Of a stretch of 63,815 bases of DNA, positions 9,031 to 18,449 are shown one piece after another. Position numbers and translations under genes: made by a program. How positions within the stretch are numbered: the first letter of the stretch is position 1; each line of letters begins with the position of its first letter. The stretch comes from CAKOSP01 sp964370545 (GTDB lineage: Bacteria; Bacillota_I; Bacilli_A; RF39; UBA660), in assembly GCA_964370545.1 (NCBI GenBank), contig CAYJJQ010000003.1, positions 1-63,815 on the forward strand, in the 5' to 3' direction. Under the pieces are notes generated by a model that ran no database searches, was not told the DNA's origin, and saw only the letters and a program-made list of their open reading frames with translations.

Positions 9031-9915
9031 TTATTCAAAATTTTTAAATCCTAAAGAAGAAATATATCTTTCTTTATCTTTCCAATTTTCAATTGTTCTT
9101 ACATAATTTTCTAAGTATACTTTCTTTTGAAATAATTCTTCTAAATCTTTTCTTGCATCTATACCAATCTTTTTAAGTTTAGAACCTTGTTTACCTATTA
9201 TTATCTTTTTAATAGAATCCCTATCAACAATTATATCTACACTTATTTCTATAATAGATCCTTTATCTTTAAAAGCTGTAGTTACACATGTAACGCTATG
9301 AGGTACCTCTTCTTCTGTTTCATGAAGTATTTTTTCTCTAACTATTTCGGATGCCATAAAACTAGATGTAGATGAAGTAAATTCATCTTCATCAAAATAT
9401 TTAACGCTATCAGTTAAATATTTCTTAGTACAATCAAGTAATCTATCTAGATTATCTTTTTTCATAGCAGATATAGGAACTATTTCTGCAAAACTATAAT
9501 ATTCTTTTATTTCATTTATTTTAGGAAGTAATGTTTCTTTATCAATTTTATCTATCTTATTAAGAACTAATATAACGGGTAAGTTACTACTTTTAAGCAT
9601 ATCAATTATAAACTTATCGCCTTTACCAAAACCTGCTTTAATATCTACTACAAATAGAATTACATCTACATCTTTAGTAAGTGCTAAAGCTTCTTTATTT
9701 AATACTTTACCAAGTTTATTAAGGGGTTTACCAATACCAGGAGTATCTACGAATACTATTTGATAATCTGGTTCATTATATATTCCTTGAATTATATTTC
9801 TAGTAGTTCCTACTTTATCAGAAGTAATTGCTACTTTTTCATTAATTAAAGAATTAATAAGGGTACTTTTTCCTGTATTAGGTCTTCCTATAATACTTAC
9901 AAAACCACTCTTCAT
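9031..9915 (-). CDS. era: Ribosome-assembly GTPase Era
   Basis: Era binds the 3' end of 16S rRNA and checks 30S maturation. G-domain motifs are GRPNTGKST (P-loop), DTPGIG, NKID and the SAMKKD region. The C-terminal KH domain contains IIGKQGSKLKKIGIDARKDLE. At 294 residues it is normal. It overlaps the preceding dgkA by one base. The order ybeY-dgkA-era matches many Bacillota. Confidence 0.96.
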   Translation of the reverse strand: MKSGFVSIIGRPNTGKSTLINSLINEKVAITSDKVGTTRNIIQGIYNEPDYQIVFVDTPGIGKPLNKLGKVLNKEALALTKDVDVILFVVDIKAGFGKGDKFIIDMLKSSNLPVILVLNKIDKIDKETLLPKINEIKEYYSFAEIVPISAMKKDNLDRLLDCTKKYLTDSVKYFDEDEFTSSTSSFMASEIVREKILHETEEEVPHSVTCVTTAFKDKGSIIEISVDIIVDRDSIKKIIIGKQGSKLKKIGIDARKDLEELFQKKVYLENYVRTIENWKDKERYISSLGFKNFE

Positions 9916-10349
9916 TAATTAATTACTCCAAATAATATTAATAATTTATCTATAAAAATAAACCCGCAAATAAGTGCATAAGCAATACCTGCAACACCAG
10001 CAGCTGCAGAACCACAATCTTTTGCTATTTTAGCATAAGGGTTAAACTCTGTTGTGCACATATCAATAGTAGCCTCTATAGCAGTATTAATAAGTTCTAA
10101 AGCAAGCACCACTACTGATGATAAAAATATAACTGACCATTCCCAAAAACTTACATTTACTAATATATCTAAAGTTACCCCTATAATTAAAATAAATATA
10201 GTTGCTAGACCATGAAATGATAAACTTTGCTCATTTAAATAAGCATATTTTATACCTTCCCAAGAATATTTAAAACTTTTAAATATTCTATTAATACTAA
10301 AACCTTTAGTTCTTTCTTCTTTAATCTTTTTTTGTATTTTTAAACTCAT
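9915..10349 (-). CDS. dgkA: Undecaprenol/diacylglycerol kinase (DgkA family)
   Basis: A small three-helix membrane kinase that phosphorylates undecaprenol (or diacylglycerol), feeding the lipid carrier for wall synthesis. The signature ELINTAIEATIDMC plus AKDCGSAAAGVAGIAYA is diagnostic. The 144 residues include a ~30-residue N-terminal amphipathic extension, as in other Gram-positives. Its start (Shine-Dalgarno GGAG, 9 bases away) lies 29 bases inside ybeY, indicating translational coupling. Confidence 0.93.
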   Translation of the reverse strand: MSLKIQKKIKEERTKGFSINRIFKSFKYSWEGIKYAYLNEQSLSFHGLATIFILIIGVTLDILVNVSFWEWSVIFLSSVVVLALELINTAIEATIDMCTTEFNPYAKIAKDCGSAAAGVAGIAYALICGFIFIDKLLILFGVIN

Positions 10350-10761
10350 TTAAAATCATCTCCGTTTTTTCCATCATAATTTTTTCATCTTCTAAAGTCA
10401 TATGATCATACCCTAGCAAGTGTAATATTCCATGTACTGATAAAAAACATAACTCTCTTGTTTCACTATGCCCGTATTCTAAAGCTTGTTCTTTAAGTTT
10501 AGGTACAGATATATAAATATCTCCCAGTAATATTTTTTTAGTAATAGGGTCATATTCATTTAAAGTAAATGATAATACATCAGTTACTTTATCAATGTTT
10601 CTATATTTATTATTTAAATGTTTTATATCTTCATCATTAGTTAAAATAATAGAAAAAGAGCTCTTTTTTACTTTTTCTAATTTGAGTGCTCTTTTAATAA
10701 CTTTTAATAATACTTTATCATAATTATATTTAAAGATATTTATTATTTCATAATTATTCAT
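10321..10761 (-). CDS. ybeY: Endoribonuclease YbeY
   Basis: YbeY is a single-strand RNase for 16S rRNA 3' maturation and ribosome quality control. The zinc motif is HGILHLLGYDH (H-x3-H-x5-H), preceded by TDVLSFTLNEYDP and the GDIYIS strand. I place the start at the ATG at 10761 because it overlaps the TGA stop of the upstream VanZ-like gene as ATGA. An upstream in-frame ATG would lie inside that gene. This gives about 146 residues, near the family length. Confidence 0.92.
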   Translation of the reverse strand: MNNYEIINIFKYNYDKVLLKVIKRALKLEKVKKSSFSIILTNDEDIKHLNNKYRNIDKVTDVLSFTLNEYDPITKKILLGDIYISVPKLKEQALEYGHSETRELCFLSVHGILHLLGYDHMTLEDEKIMMEKTEMILNEFKNTKKD

Positions 10762-11378
10762 AGTATATTTATAACTCCCATCACTTGCATACATAATAAT
10801 AAAATTACCACGAATATTATAATACAAAACAAGTTATAAAGTCCATCTTTTTGCAAAAAGTTAGGCAAAATATTTTTAATACCATTTAAAATTCTAAAAA
10901 CAATAAATCCTATTAAGGTTCCTATTAAACCTAATAAGATATCATCTATATTAAATTGTCTTCCTATTAGATACTGTATAAGTTCTAAAGAGATTGTTAT
11001 AACTAATCCAGCTAATAGTGGATTTTTAATACTTCTTGACTTTATATAATAACCTACAAAGAAACCTAAAGGTAAGAAAGTTATAATTATTCCATAAATA
11101 TTTACATTAAAAGAATAACTATGAAGTTTATAATCTAGTAGTTCTTTAATTGGTATAATATGAAATGTATTAGGACTTAGTGAATCAGTTACACTTAAAT
11201 AAATAAGTAATAAAAATACATAGGTCATAAATAGTAAAGACATTAACTCTTTAGATAATCTAAATTTATATCTACTATTTTTAAAAAATAAGTATCTAAA
11301 TATTCCTAAGATAATAACTGCAATAATATAAAATGGCCAAATATCATACAAAGAACTTTTTATTACTTCTAAGTTCAT
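10758..11378 (-). CDS. VanZ-like membrane protein
   Basis: A polytopic protein with five or six hydrophobic segments and the VanZ-family core: a PNTFHIIPIKELLDY stretch, ...IITFLPLGFFVGYY and ISLELIQYLIGRQFNIDDILLGLIGTLIGF. VanZ-like proteins are widespread in Gram-positives. The teicoplanin-resistance VanZ gives the family its name, but most members have no defined role. Its stop codon overlaps the ybeY start by four bases (ATGA). Insertion in the sporulation/era string is unusual but not unique. Confidence 0.8.
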   Translation of the reverse strand: MNLEVIKSSLYDIWPFYIIAVIILGIFRYLFFKNSRYKFRLSKELMSLLFMTYVFLLLIYLSVTDSLSPNTFHIIPIKELLDYKLHSYSFNVNIYGIIITFLPLGFFVGYYIKSRSIKNPLLAGLVITISLELIQYLIGRQFNIDDILLGLIGTLIGFIVFRILNGIKNILPNFLQKDGLYNLFCIIIFVVILLLCMQVMGVINIL

Positions 11379-11391
11379 AAAGCAACTCCTT

Positions 11392-12498
11392 TTAACTAAT
11401 AACTTCTATCGTTACTATAAATATATCTGCTTCTATTGTACTATTATTTTCACTTTTTTTCAAAACTTTTTTTAAAGTTATCTCTTCATCATCATCAAGT
11501 TTCATTAATATTTTTTCGCCAGCAAGTCTTAAAGCCTCTTCTAAAGCCTCATTTTCTGTATACATTCTTTCTACTTTACTAACCTCAGTTTGCTTTTGTA
11601 AATATAATTTTACACCAAATAAATTAAATATAAGAGTATTTTCTTCTTCATAATTATCTATTTGATTTTTAAGAAGTAATTTACTATTATTTTCCTTAGT
11701 ATATAATAAATTATATTTAATATTATCTTCATTTACATAACTATAATAAATAAGAGGAACTTTTACATTTACCTCATACCAGCTTTCTGCATAAACTGTT
11801 CCTTTGGCACATACCTGATTTTTTATCTCTTCATTGTAAATTATATCTCCACTTATAAGTAAATCCCCTTTTTTTACATAATCACCAGTTTTTACAACTG
11901 GTATCCCTTTTATTACACTTATAGATTTAATAACCCCATCTTTAGTAGCATATATATTACAATAATCTTCATTTACTTCTTCTTCATTAATAATCTTTTC
12001 TTCAAGTCTTATATCATATCTCATACCATTTACTTCTATTTCTAACCAGTCTATTTGATTCTCATAAGTATTAATTATATTTTCCTTTATTTCATGTATT
12101 TCTTCATAATTTTTCTTAAATGTAAGTTTAGAAATACCTTCTTTTCTTAAAGCTTCACTAACTAAACTTACTAACTGACTATTCTCATGATATATCTTTA
12201 TATCAATTATTATATTATTAAATATATAAAATAATATAATTCCTAAAAAAGACATAATAAAATATATTAAATTATTTTTTAATATATAATAAATATAACT
12301 TATACCAGTTTTCTTATATATAATAAATTTATATGATTTAATATATTTTATTAACTTATCATAATCTATATTATCTATTTTAAAAAGTAAATATTTATTA
12401 TATCTTTTTATTTCATATATATTTATATTTATATAATTTAGTTTACTTATAATATTTACATAATTAGTATATTTTACTTTAATCCATATTTTATTCAT
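11392..12498 (-). CDS. yqfD: YqfD-family sporulation protein
   Basis: The layout is that of YqfD (SpoIVGH-like family): a cytoplasmic N-terminal ~90 residues, one membrane helix (about 88-105) and a large outer domain. ALRKEGISKLTFKKN and the VVKTGDYVKKGDLLISGDI segment resemble the family core. In endospore formers yqfC-yqfD are expressed in the mother cell and are needed for normal sporulation. It overlaps yqfC by 8 bases. The protein is Ile/Asn/Tyr-rich like its neighbours, so there is no sign of recent transfer. Confidence 0.82.
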   Translation of the reverse strand: MNKIWIKVKYTNYVNIISKLNYININIYEIKRYNKYLLFKIDNIDYDKLIKYIKSYKFIIYKKTGISYIYYILKNNLIYFIMSFLGIILFYIFNNIIIDIKIYHENSQLVSLVSEALRKEGISKLTFKKNYEEIHEIKENIINTYENQIDWLEIEVNGMRYDIRLEEKIINEEEVNEDYCNIYATKDGVIKSISVIKGIPVVKTGDYVKKGDLLISGDIIYNEEIKNQVCAKGTVYAESWYEVNVKVPLIYYSYVNEDNIKYNLLYTKENNSKLLLKNQIDNYEEENTLIFNLFGVKLYLQKQTEVSKVERMYTENEALEEALRLAGEKILMKLDDDEEITLKKVLKKSENNSTIEADIFIVTIEVIS

Positions 12499-12736
12499 AT
12501 ATTACATTTAAACTCTTAATAATTCCGCTTATTAAAACTTCATTTTTAAGCATTTTATTTATTATTAGTTTTTCTCCTTTTAATGTTATATTAAAATTAC
12601 TAAATTTAAAGATTAATTCATTTTTACTAAACTTTAATATTTTTTCAAAAGAATATATATGTACTTTATCATCATATATAGATATAAAATAGTTTTCATC
12701 ATATAAGAAACTTTTAATATTATTAATAAAATTCAT
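12491..12736 (-). CDS. yqfC: YqfC/YabP-like sporulation protein
   Basis: An 81-residue protein made of short beta strands, immediately upstream of and overlapping yqfD. The segment YDDKVHIYSFEKILKFSKNELIFKFSNFNITLKGEKLIINKML fits the YabP/YqfC family (IEIYNYKGILEYSDEEIRI-type strands followed by an 'I.G' motif). Assignment rests on size, pattern and synteny. In spore formers it is a sigma-E-dependent gene. Confidence 0.72.
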   Translation of the reverse strand: MNFINNIKSFLYDENYFISIYDDKVHIYSFEKILKFSKNELIFKFSNFNITLKGEKLIINKMLKNEVLISGIIKSLNVIYE

Positions 12737-12782
12737 ATAATCACCTATTAATTATATGAAAAAATAAAGCGCTAATTGCACT

Positions 12783-13868
12783 TTATTTAATATATAATTT
12801 ATTTTTTGTTTTTTCTAGTGGTTTATCTACTAAGTTATCTTTAGTATAAATAAACATATCTTCTACCAGTGGTTTATATAGATCACTATAATTAGCATAT
12901 ATTTTATCAAGTATATTATTATCTTTCACTAATTTTAATGTAGATTTGAAATTTAATGATGTAGCAAAAAATTGATTCAAAAACCACCATGTATATAGAA
13001 TGAATGAATAATCTTCACGAGCAATTAATTCTGGAAGTGTAATTACATCTCCACTTTTAAATCTAGTTACTAATTCATTTGATACTTTAAGTGTATGAAC
13101 ATTATTATCATTAATAGGTATTTTAAGCCCGCTAGAACTTTCATAATCTTTTTTAGTCATATTATTATAATCTAGTAAAAGAGTTTCTGAAAGGTTATAT
13201 AAATGACTAAAATAGTTAAGAGAATATTCTTTTTTTGATCTATATATATAATCTTTAATGACATTATGTTCTTTAGTAGACATAGCATATAAAATATCAT
13301 ATACATCAGTATCTCTAATAATAGATAATATAAAACTACCTATAATAATATCTGCTATAGAAAAAGTATAATTTTCTAGCTGATTTAAATAGTATTCAAA
13401 GTTATTTATATCATTACCATTAAGTTTATAATTAAACTGTTTAGGAACAGTTTCTCCTACATGAAAAATAACACTTGCTCTTATAACATTTTTATAATAT
13501 TTTGTTATAGGAAATAAATCTTTATCTGGGGAGTGAAATAGCGTAAAAGCTCCTGCTTCACCATGATTTAAATATGCTTCATTATTATTGCTATATACTT
13601 TATCAGAATAATTTGCATACGTAGATGCTTGAGGAAATCTTCCTATATCATGATATAAAGCACATACTTTAACTAAGTCCATTATTTCCATAGGTAAATC
13701 TAGTAGATTAATAGTATCTTCGCTTGCATCTACTACTCTATATGTATGTTTTATTTTTTGCTCTATTAAAGCAAGTTTAAAAGAAAGCTTAGGATCATCC
13801 TTAAGTCTTTCTTTTATTATATTTATATAACTATCAAATGCATTTTTATGTATTTGGTAATTAATCAT
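12783..13868 (-). CDS. HD-domain phosphohydrolase
   Basis: The metal ligands of an HD domain are visible: KHTYRVVDAS (first His), CALYHDIGRFPQ (HD), LNHGEAGA and the IFHVGE region with later Asp. HD proteins of this kind hydrolyse phosphate esters of nucleotides or related small molecules. The substrate cannot be inferred. The 361 residues include a ~150-residue helical C-terminal part. It starts one base after the valS stop, so it is likely in the valS transcript. Confidence 0.8.
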   Translation of the reverse strand: MINYQIHKNAFDSYINIIKERLKDDPKLSFKLALIEQKIKHTYRVVDASEDTINLLDLPMEIMDLVKVCALYHDIGRFPQASTYANYSDKVYSNNNEAYLNHGEAGAFTLFHSPDKDLFPITKYYKNVIRASVIFHVGETVPKQFNYKLNGNDINNFEYYLNQLENYTFSIADIIIGSFILSIIRDTDVYDILYAMSTKEHNVIKDYIYRSKKEYSLNYFSHLYNLSETLLLDYNNMTKKDYESSSGLKIPINDNNVHTLKVSNELVTRFKSGDVITLPELIAREDYSFILYTWWFLNQFFATSLNFKSTLKLVKDNNILDKIYANYSDLYKPLVEDMFIYTKDNLVDKPLEKTKNKLYIK

Positions 13869-13869
13869 A

Positions 13870-16398
13870 TTATCCCCCTATAAGTATATTAAGTTCACTT
13901 TCCTCTTTTGCTAAATTTTCTTTTTCTTTTTCAACTAATTCTTTAGGCGCATTAGCAACATACCCTTTATTGCTAAGTAAATTATTTCTTCTTTCAATAG
14001 ATGCTTTTAAGCTAGATATTTTCTTTTCTTTAAGCTCAATATCTTCTTTACTTTCTTCTTTTTCAAAGTAAATAGTTATACTATAGTTCTTTGTAGCTAC
14101 TAAAAACTCTTTGATATCTAAGTTATCTACTTTTTTATCATTTAATTTTAGTATATTATTTATAAGTGTATAATCACTATTATTATTATATTTAACTCTA
14201 AGCTCATTAGTCATTTTATTTTCTAGTTTAATATTTCTAAAAGCTTTAATAAACTCTATTTGTTCATCTATTTCTTTTTCTTCTTTACTAAAATCATATT
14301 CTTTATTATAAATAGGATAACTACTTATAACAATACTCTTACTATCTTTAACAGGTAAACTTTGATATATTTCTTCAGTTATAAATGGTACAAAAGGATG
14401 CAACATTTTTATTATATTAGTTAAAACATATAATAATGTATTCTTAGTACTATCTTTATCTAAAGAAAATTTACTCATCTCTATATAATTATCACAAAAA
14501 CTTTCCCAAGTAAAATTATATAATGTACTACCTACTATATTAAAATCATAACTTTCCATATTCTTAGTTACTTCTTTAATTGTTTTATTAAGTTTACTTA
14601 AAATCCACTTATCTTTAGGCTCAAGATCACATAACTCCATGTTGCTTACTAACTCTGTATTTAAAAGTGTATACCTAGATGCATTCCATAACTTATTTAA
14701 AAAGTTCCAAGAAGACGCTACTTTTTCTTCATCATATCTAAGATCCATACCAAGAGCTGATGAAGTAGTTAAAAAGTATCTAAGAGCATCTGTTCCATAC
14801 TTATCTATTACATCCATAGGATCTACTCCATTACCTAAACTCTTAGACATTTTCCTTCCTTCATTATCTCTAATAAGACCATGAATAAGACAATCTTTAA
14901 ATGGTCTTTCATTAGTAAAATGAAGGCCCTGAAAGGTCATTCTATTAACCCAAAAAGGTATAATATCATATCCAGTTACTAAAGTATTATTTGGATAATA
15001 TCTTTTAAAATCAGCAGCATTAGTATCTGGCCAACCTAAAGTTGAAAACGGCCATAAGGCACTTGAAAACCAAGTATCCAGAACATCTTCATCTTGAATC
15101 CATCCTTCACCAGATGGTGCATCAGTTCCTACGTATACTTCCTCACCTTTATACCAAGCCGGTATTCTATGACCCCACCAAAGCTGTCTGGAAATACACC
15201 AATCATAAGTTATTTCCATCCAGTGATTCATGATTTTTTCAAATCTAGCTGGGTGAAAATTCACTTTATTCTCTTTATCTTTTTGATTAGTAAGAACGTT
15301 ATCTGCAAGTGGTCTCATTTTAACAAACCACTGTTTAGATAAATATGGTTCTATCATTACATTAGTACGCTCAGAGTGACCTACACTATGAGTCATTTCT
15401 TCTATTTTAATAAGTAAATCTAGTTCTTTTAATTTTTCTACTAGTTTTTTTCTAGCATCAAATCTATCTAATCCATTAAATTCTCCGGCATTTTCATTTA
15501 GTTTACCATCAGGATTAATACATACAATTTTTTCAAGATTATGACGAAGTCCAACTTCAAAGTCGTTGATATCATGAGCTGGAGTTATTTTAACTACCCC
15601 AGAACCAAATTCCGGATCTGCATGCTCATCTGCAATAACTGGTATTTCTTTATCAAGTACTGGTAAGATAACTGTTTTACCGATTAAATCTTTATATCTA
15701 TCATCATCTTTATTAACCGCAACAGCAGTATCGCCGAAGATAGTTTCTGGTCTTGTAGTTGCAACAGTTAAATACTTTTCACTATCTTTTATCATATATT
15801 TAATATAATAAAATGCTCCTTTTACATCTTTATAATTAACTTCTTCATTAGATAAAGCAGTCATCGCTTCTGGATCCCAGTTTATAATGCGCTCACCACG
15901 ATATATTAAACCTTCTTCATACATTTTTATAAATACATGATTAACAGCTTTACTTAAATTTTCATCTAAAGTAAATCTTTCTTTAGAGTAGCATAAAGAT
16001 AGTCCCATTTTAGCCCACTGAGAATGTATATTTTCTGAATATTCTTTTTTCCAATCCCAAGCGTACTCAAGCCATTTTTCTCTACCAATTTCTCTTGGAT
16101 TAATACCCATTCCTCTAAGTTTTTGATCTATCTTGGCTTGAGTTGCGATTCCAGCATGATCCATTCCTGGTAAATACATTGCATCATAACCTTGCATTCT
16201 TTTAAATCTAATGATTATATCTTGAATGCTTCCATCCCAAGCATGCCCCAAATGTAACTTACCAGTTACGTTTGGTGGAGGTATAACTATAGCGTATGGT
16301 TCTTTGTCTTTTTTATCTGCTTCAAAATAATTATTATCAAGCCAAAACTGATAGTGTTTACTTTCTATATTATTAAATTCATATTTAGTGTCTAACAT
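13870..16398 (-). CDS. valS: Valyl-tRNA synthetase
   Basis: A class I synthetase. The ATP site is PPPNVTGKLHLGHAWDG (HIGH form HLGH), the KMSKS loop is GRKMSKSLGNGVDP, and the CP1 editing domain includes ATTRPETIFGDTAVAVN. The C-terminal coiled coil starts about residue 785 (LKEKKISSLKASIERRN) and reaches toward the tRNA. Its 842 residues are normal, on the short side. A T-box leader directly upstream explains regulation by uncharged tRNA(Val). Confidence 0.97.
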   Translation of the reverse strand: MLDTKYEFNNIESKHYQFWLDNNYFEADKKDKEPYAIVIPPPNVTGKLHLGHAWDGSIQDIIIRFKRMQGYDAMYLPGMDHAGIATQAKIDQKLRGMGINPREIGREKWLEYAWDWKKEYSENIHSQWAKMGLSLCYSKERFTLDENLSKAVNHVFIKMYEEGLIYRGERIINWDPEAMTALSNEEVNYKDVKGAFYYIKYMIKDSEKYLTVATTRPETIFGDTAVAVNKDDDRYKDLIGKTVILPVLDKEIPVIADEHADPEFGSGVVKITPAHDINDFEVGLRHNLEKIVCINPDGKLNENAGEFNGLDRFDARKKLVEKLKELDLLIKIEEMTHSVGHSERTNVMIEPYLSKQWFVKMRPLADNVLTNQKDKENKVNFHPARFEKIMNHWMEITYDWCISRQLWWGHRIPAWYKGEEVYVGTDAPSGEGWIQDEDVLDTWFSSALWPFSTLGWPDTNAADFKRYYPNNTLVTGYDIIPFWVNRMTFQGLHFTNERPFKDCLIHGLIRDNEGRKMSKSLGNGVDPMDVIDKYGTDALRYFLTTSSALGMDLRYDEEKVASSWNFLNKLWNASRYTLLNTELVSNMELCDLEPKDKWILSKLNKTIKEVTKNMESYDFNIVGSTLYNFTWESFCDNYIEMSKFSLDKDSTKNTLLYVLTNIIKMLHPFVPFITEEIYQSLPVKDSKSIVISSYPIYNKEYDFSKEEKEIDEQIEFIKAFRNIKLENKMTNELRVKYNNNSDYTLINNILKLNDKKVDNLDIKEFLVATKNYSITIYFEKEESKEDIELKEKKISSLKASIERRNNLLSNKGYVANAPKELVEKEKENLAKEESELNILIGG

Positions 16399-16417
16399 AA
16401 TAATTCCTTTCTAAAAT

Positions 16418-16625
16418 AAAAAAGATGATACCTAAAGGGCGAGATAACCCGCGGTACCACCTTATTTCTAACTTATAGATTTTATCGCTTTCATATGCGT
16501 TTAAACTCAATTTACAACCTTCAAATATATTTATTGTTAGTTTACATCAACCACTAACTTTCTATAAATAAATTATATTTTACTCCTTAAACTTCGTCGT
16601 TTAATACAGTTATTTTATCAAATTA
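16418..16625 (-). promoter_or_regulatory. T-box riboswitch upstream of valS
   Basis: On the minus strand the leader has AACGACGAAG and AGTA (stem I base), and a ...GTGGTTGATG... distal-loop-like segment. It also has a GAAGGTTGTA stretch containing Val codons (GTT, GTA) where the specifier should be, and the T-box core AAGGTGGTACCGCGG. GGTGGTACC (16453-16461) can pair with the later GGTATCATC (16424-16432), allowing G-U pairs. That hairpin, followed by six T, is the terminator. Uncharged tRNA(Val) is expected to favour the antiterminator. The exact specifier triplet is not certain. Confidence 0.9.
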
Positions 16626-16660
16626 TTCTTAAATAATCAATAGTATTGAGTTATAAATAA

Positions 16661-16682
16661 AAACTACCTGAAGTGGTAGTTT
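16661..16682 (-). terminator. Intrinsic terminator after rpn copy 1
   Basis: AAACTACC-acttca-GGTAGTTT followed by a T-rich tract on the minus strand, about 25 bases past the rpn stop codon. Confidence 0.8.
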
Positions 16683-16708
16683 AGTTTATTATATATTTAG
16701 TTCTTATG

Positions 16709-17560
16709 TTAATCTATTATTGAGTTAATTTCTTCAATAGAAATCTGAGTAATCTTTGATATTTCTTCTGATGAATAATTAAGATCATGCATTCTTAGTA
16801 TTGTTTCTTTGTTTTGTTCTTCTTTTCCTTCTTTTAAACCTTGTTTAAGCCCCTCAGTTAATGCATAATCTAATTCAGATGCTTTATCCCATGCATCTTT
16901 TTCCTTTTGCCAGATATAATCTTTATACTCTGGATCTGCATTTATATCTTGTACTAATTTATATGCTTTTTCAAACTTCTCATTTAATCTCGCCATATCA
17001 CTCATCTCCTTACTACTTTTTAAACCTATAAACCTAAGTAATCTTATAAAATCTTCATCAAATCTTTTATCTTCTTCTACCTTTTTTAAGTTTATTATAT
17101 ACATTGTTCTATTATCATAAGTTTTCTCTAAGTTAAGTTTATCGCATATTTCCAGTTTTGTAAACATCTTATTAAATTCTTCACTGTTGTAATTTAAAAA
17201 GAATATTCCATATACACTTTTTAGATTTTTATATTTTCCTGCTACTTGCATCTGATCTGTTAATGTTCTTGCTAAATAAAAATCCATTCTATTTAACAAC
17301 TCTTCTTGTTTAACATTTTGCATTTCTATATATACTACTTTTCCATCTTCTAGTTTTACTCTTAGATCAAATCTTGCTATTTTATCATCTTTAAACTCTC
17401 CTTGTGTTTCTGTATCTAAAAACTCTATACTTGCATTTTCTATATCAATACCTATCACTTCTTTTATTACTAAATTTAGCATCTCTCTATTTTTCTTGAA
17501 AAATATTTTAAATACTATATCATTTGTTGGGCCCGCTATCTTTGTTTCAGTCTTTGTCAT
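16709..17560 (-). CDS. Rpn-family nuclease/transposase-like protein (copy 1)
   Basis: A PD-(D/E)XK family protein of the Rpn (recombination-promoting nuclease, 'PDDEXK transposase') type: GPTNDIVFKIFFKKNREML at the start, then RFDLRVKLEDGKVVYIEMQ with the D...E-x-Q active site (about residues 70-85). The C-terminus carries the EGLKQGLKEGKEEQNKE repeat typical of the family. At 283 residues it is intact. It is closely related to the copy at 52935-53798, and both sit in islands of secreted repeat proteins. Rpn proteins are DNA endonucleases proposed in RecA-independent recombination or defence. Confidence 0.85.
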   Translation of the reverse strand: MTKTETKIAGPTNDIVFKIFFKKNREMLNLVIKEVIGIDIENASIEFLDTETQGEFKDDKIARFDLRVKLEDGKVVYIEMQNVKQEELLNRMDFYLARTLTDQMQVAGKYKNLKSVYGIFFLNYNSEEFNKMFTKLEICDKLNLEKTYDNRTMYIINLKKVEEDKRFDEDFIRLLRFIGLKSSKEMSDMARLNEKFEKAYKLVQDINADPEYKDYIWQKEKDAWDKASELDYALTEGLKQGLKEGKEEQNKETILRMHDLNYSSEEISKITQISIEEINSIID

Positions 17561-17587
17561 TTACTTTTTCCTCTTCTTAAGTACTCT

Positions 17588-17615
17588 AGTATATACACTT
17601 TATTTTTCTTGTAAA
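17588..17615 (-). promoter_or_regulatory. Promoter of rpn copy 1
   Basis: Minus-strand TTTACA, a 16-base spacer and TATACT. The surrounding ~60 bp (GTCGAAAGTATTTACAAG...) is nearly identical to the region before rpn copy 2. Confidence 0.65.
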
Positions 17616-17668
17616 TACTTTCGACAAACCTTCTTATTTTTTGACAAAATCATTTATTATTTCAAAAA

Positions 17669-17691
17669 AAAGTAATTATTTCAATTACTTT
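17669..17691 (-). terminator. Intrinsic terminator after the WG-repeat-like pair
   Basis: AAAGTAATT-gaaat-AATTACTTT followed by T5 on the minus strand, overlapping the stop of the 17691-18449 gene. Confidence 0.75.
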
Positions 17692-18449
17692 TATAAACCA
17701 TTTATTATATAACCATTATTATCTTCAGAAATAGTTATATCAGTATAATTATCTACAGTAATAGTTTCTAAAGGAATACCTACTAAACTACCATATACTG
17801 TTAAAATATTATTACTTACAACTAAGAAATAATTATTACTAATACTAATATGATCTACTATAGTATTAAATGTATTACCATTATAATCATATAATTTATT
17901 ATCTTCTGTTATGATATATTTATCTGAATAATCTATTATCTTAGAACTTACTTCGCTACCTATTTTAGTATTCATATTATCAAGTAGATAATATGTACTG
18001 GCTTTTCTTACTAAGAATAAATCTTTTAATAAACTTATTTCATCATATTCATAAGGCACTATAGTAGTAGCACTTGTTTTATCAAGTATTCCCCATAAAC
18101 CATTATCTTTTTTAAGTAATAATAAATTACTGTCTTCAAGTTCTACCATCTCTTTATAAGTCATAGCCACTCTTCCCATAGCAGTGCTATATAGTTTTAT
18201 ATTATCACTATCATTAATAAGCACTAAAGAAGAAGCAAGTTCAAGCGCTATAGAGCACTCTGCCTCGCATTTATACTTACTTTCTATTTCATCTTCTTTA
18301 AAGAAGTATAAATGCCCTTCATAATAAGTTTCTTTATTAGGATTTTCTTCTTCCTCAAAGTATTTACCTACAAAACCATAACCTAGCATTGCTACAAAGA
18401 TAAGTAAGAAACTTATTATCACTATAAGTAATATCTTATCCTTCTTCAT
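17691..18449 (-). CDS. Membrane-anchored WG-repeat-like protein (small)
   Basis: One N-terminal membrane helix (about residues 6-27) and an extracellular beta-rich region. A WG-type repeat is visible as GLWGILDKTSATTIVPYEYDEI; other blades are degenerate. A Cys pair (YKCEAECSIA) could form a disulfide. It overlaps the end of the 18436-20481 gene by 14 bases, and the two products share layout, so they are probably co-expressed paralogs. Function is unknown; such repeats are usually binding or structural. Confidence 0.6.
   Translation of the reverse strand: MKKDKILLIVIISFLLIFVAMLGYGFVGKYFEEEENPNKETYYEGHLYFFKEDEIESKYKCEAECSIALELASSLVLINDSDNIKLYSTAMGRVAMTYKEMVELEDSNLLLLKKDNGLWGILDKTSATTIVPYEYDEISLLKDLFLVRKASTYYLLDNMNTKIGSEVSSKIIDYSDKYIITEDNKLYDYNGNTFNTIVDHISISNNYFLVVSNNILTVYGSLVGIPLETITVDNYTDITISEDNNGYIINGL

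Noticed and set aside
16709..17560. Classical insertion sequence
   Set aside because: No terminal inverted repeats or target duplications are seen around either Rpn copy, and Rpn proteins are nuclease-like rather than DDE transposases.
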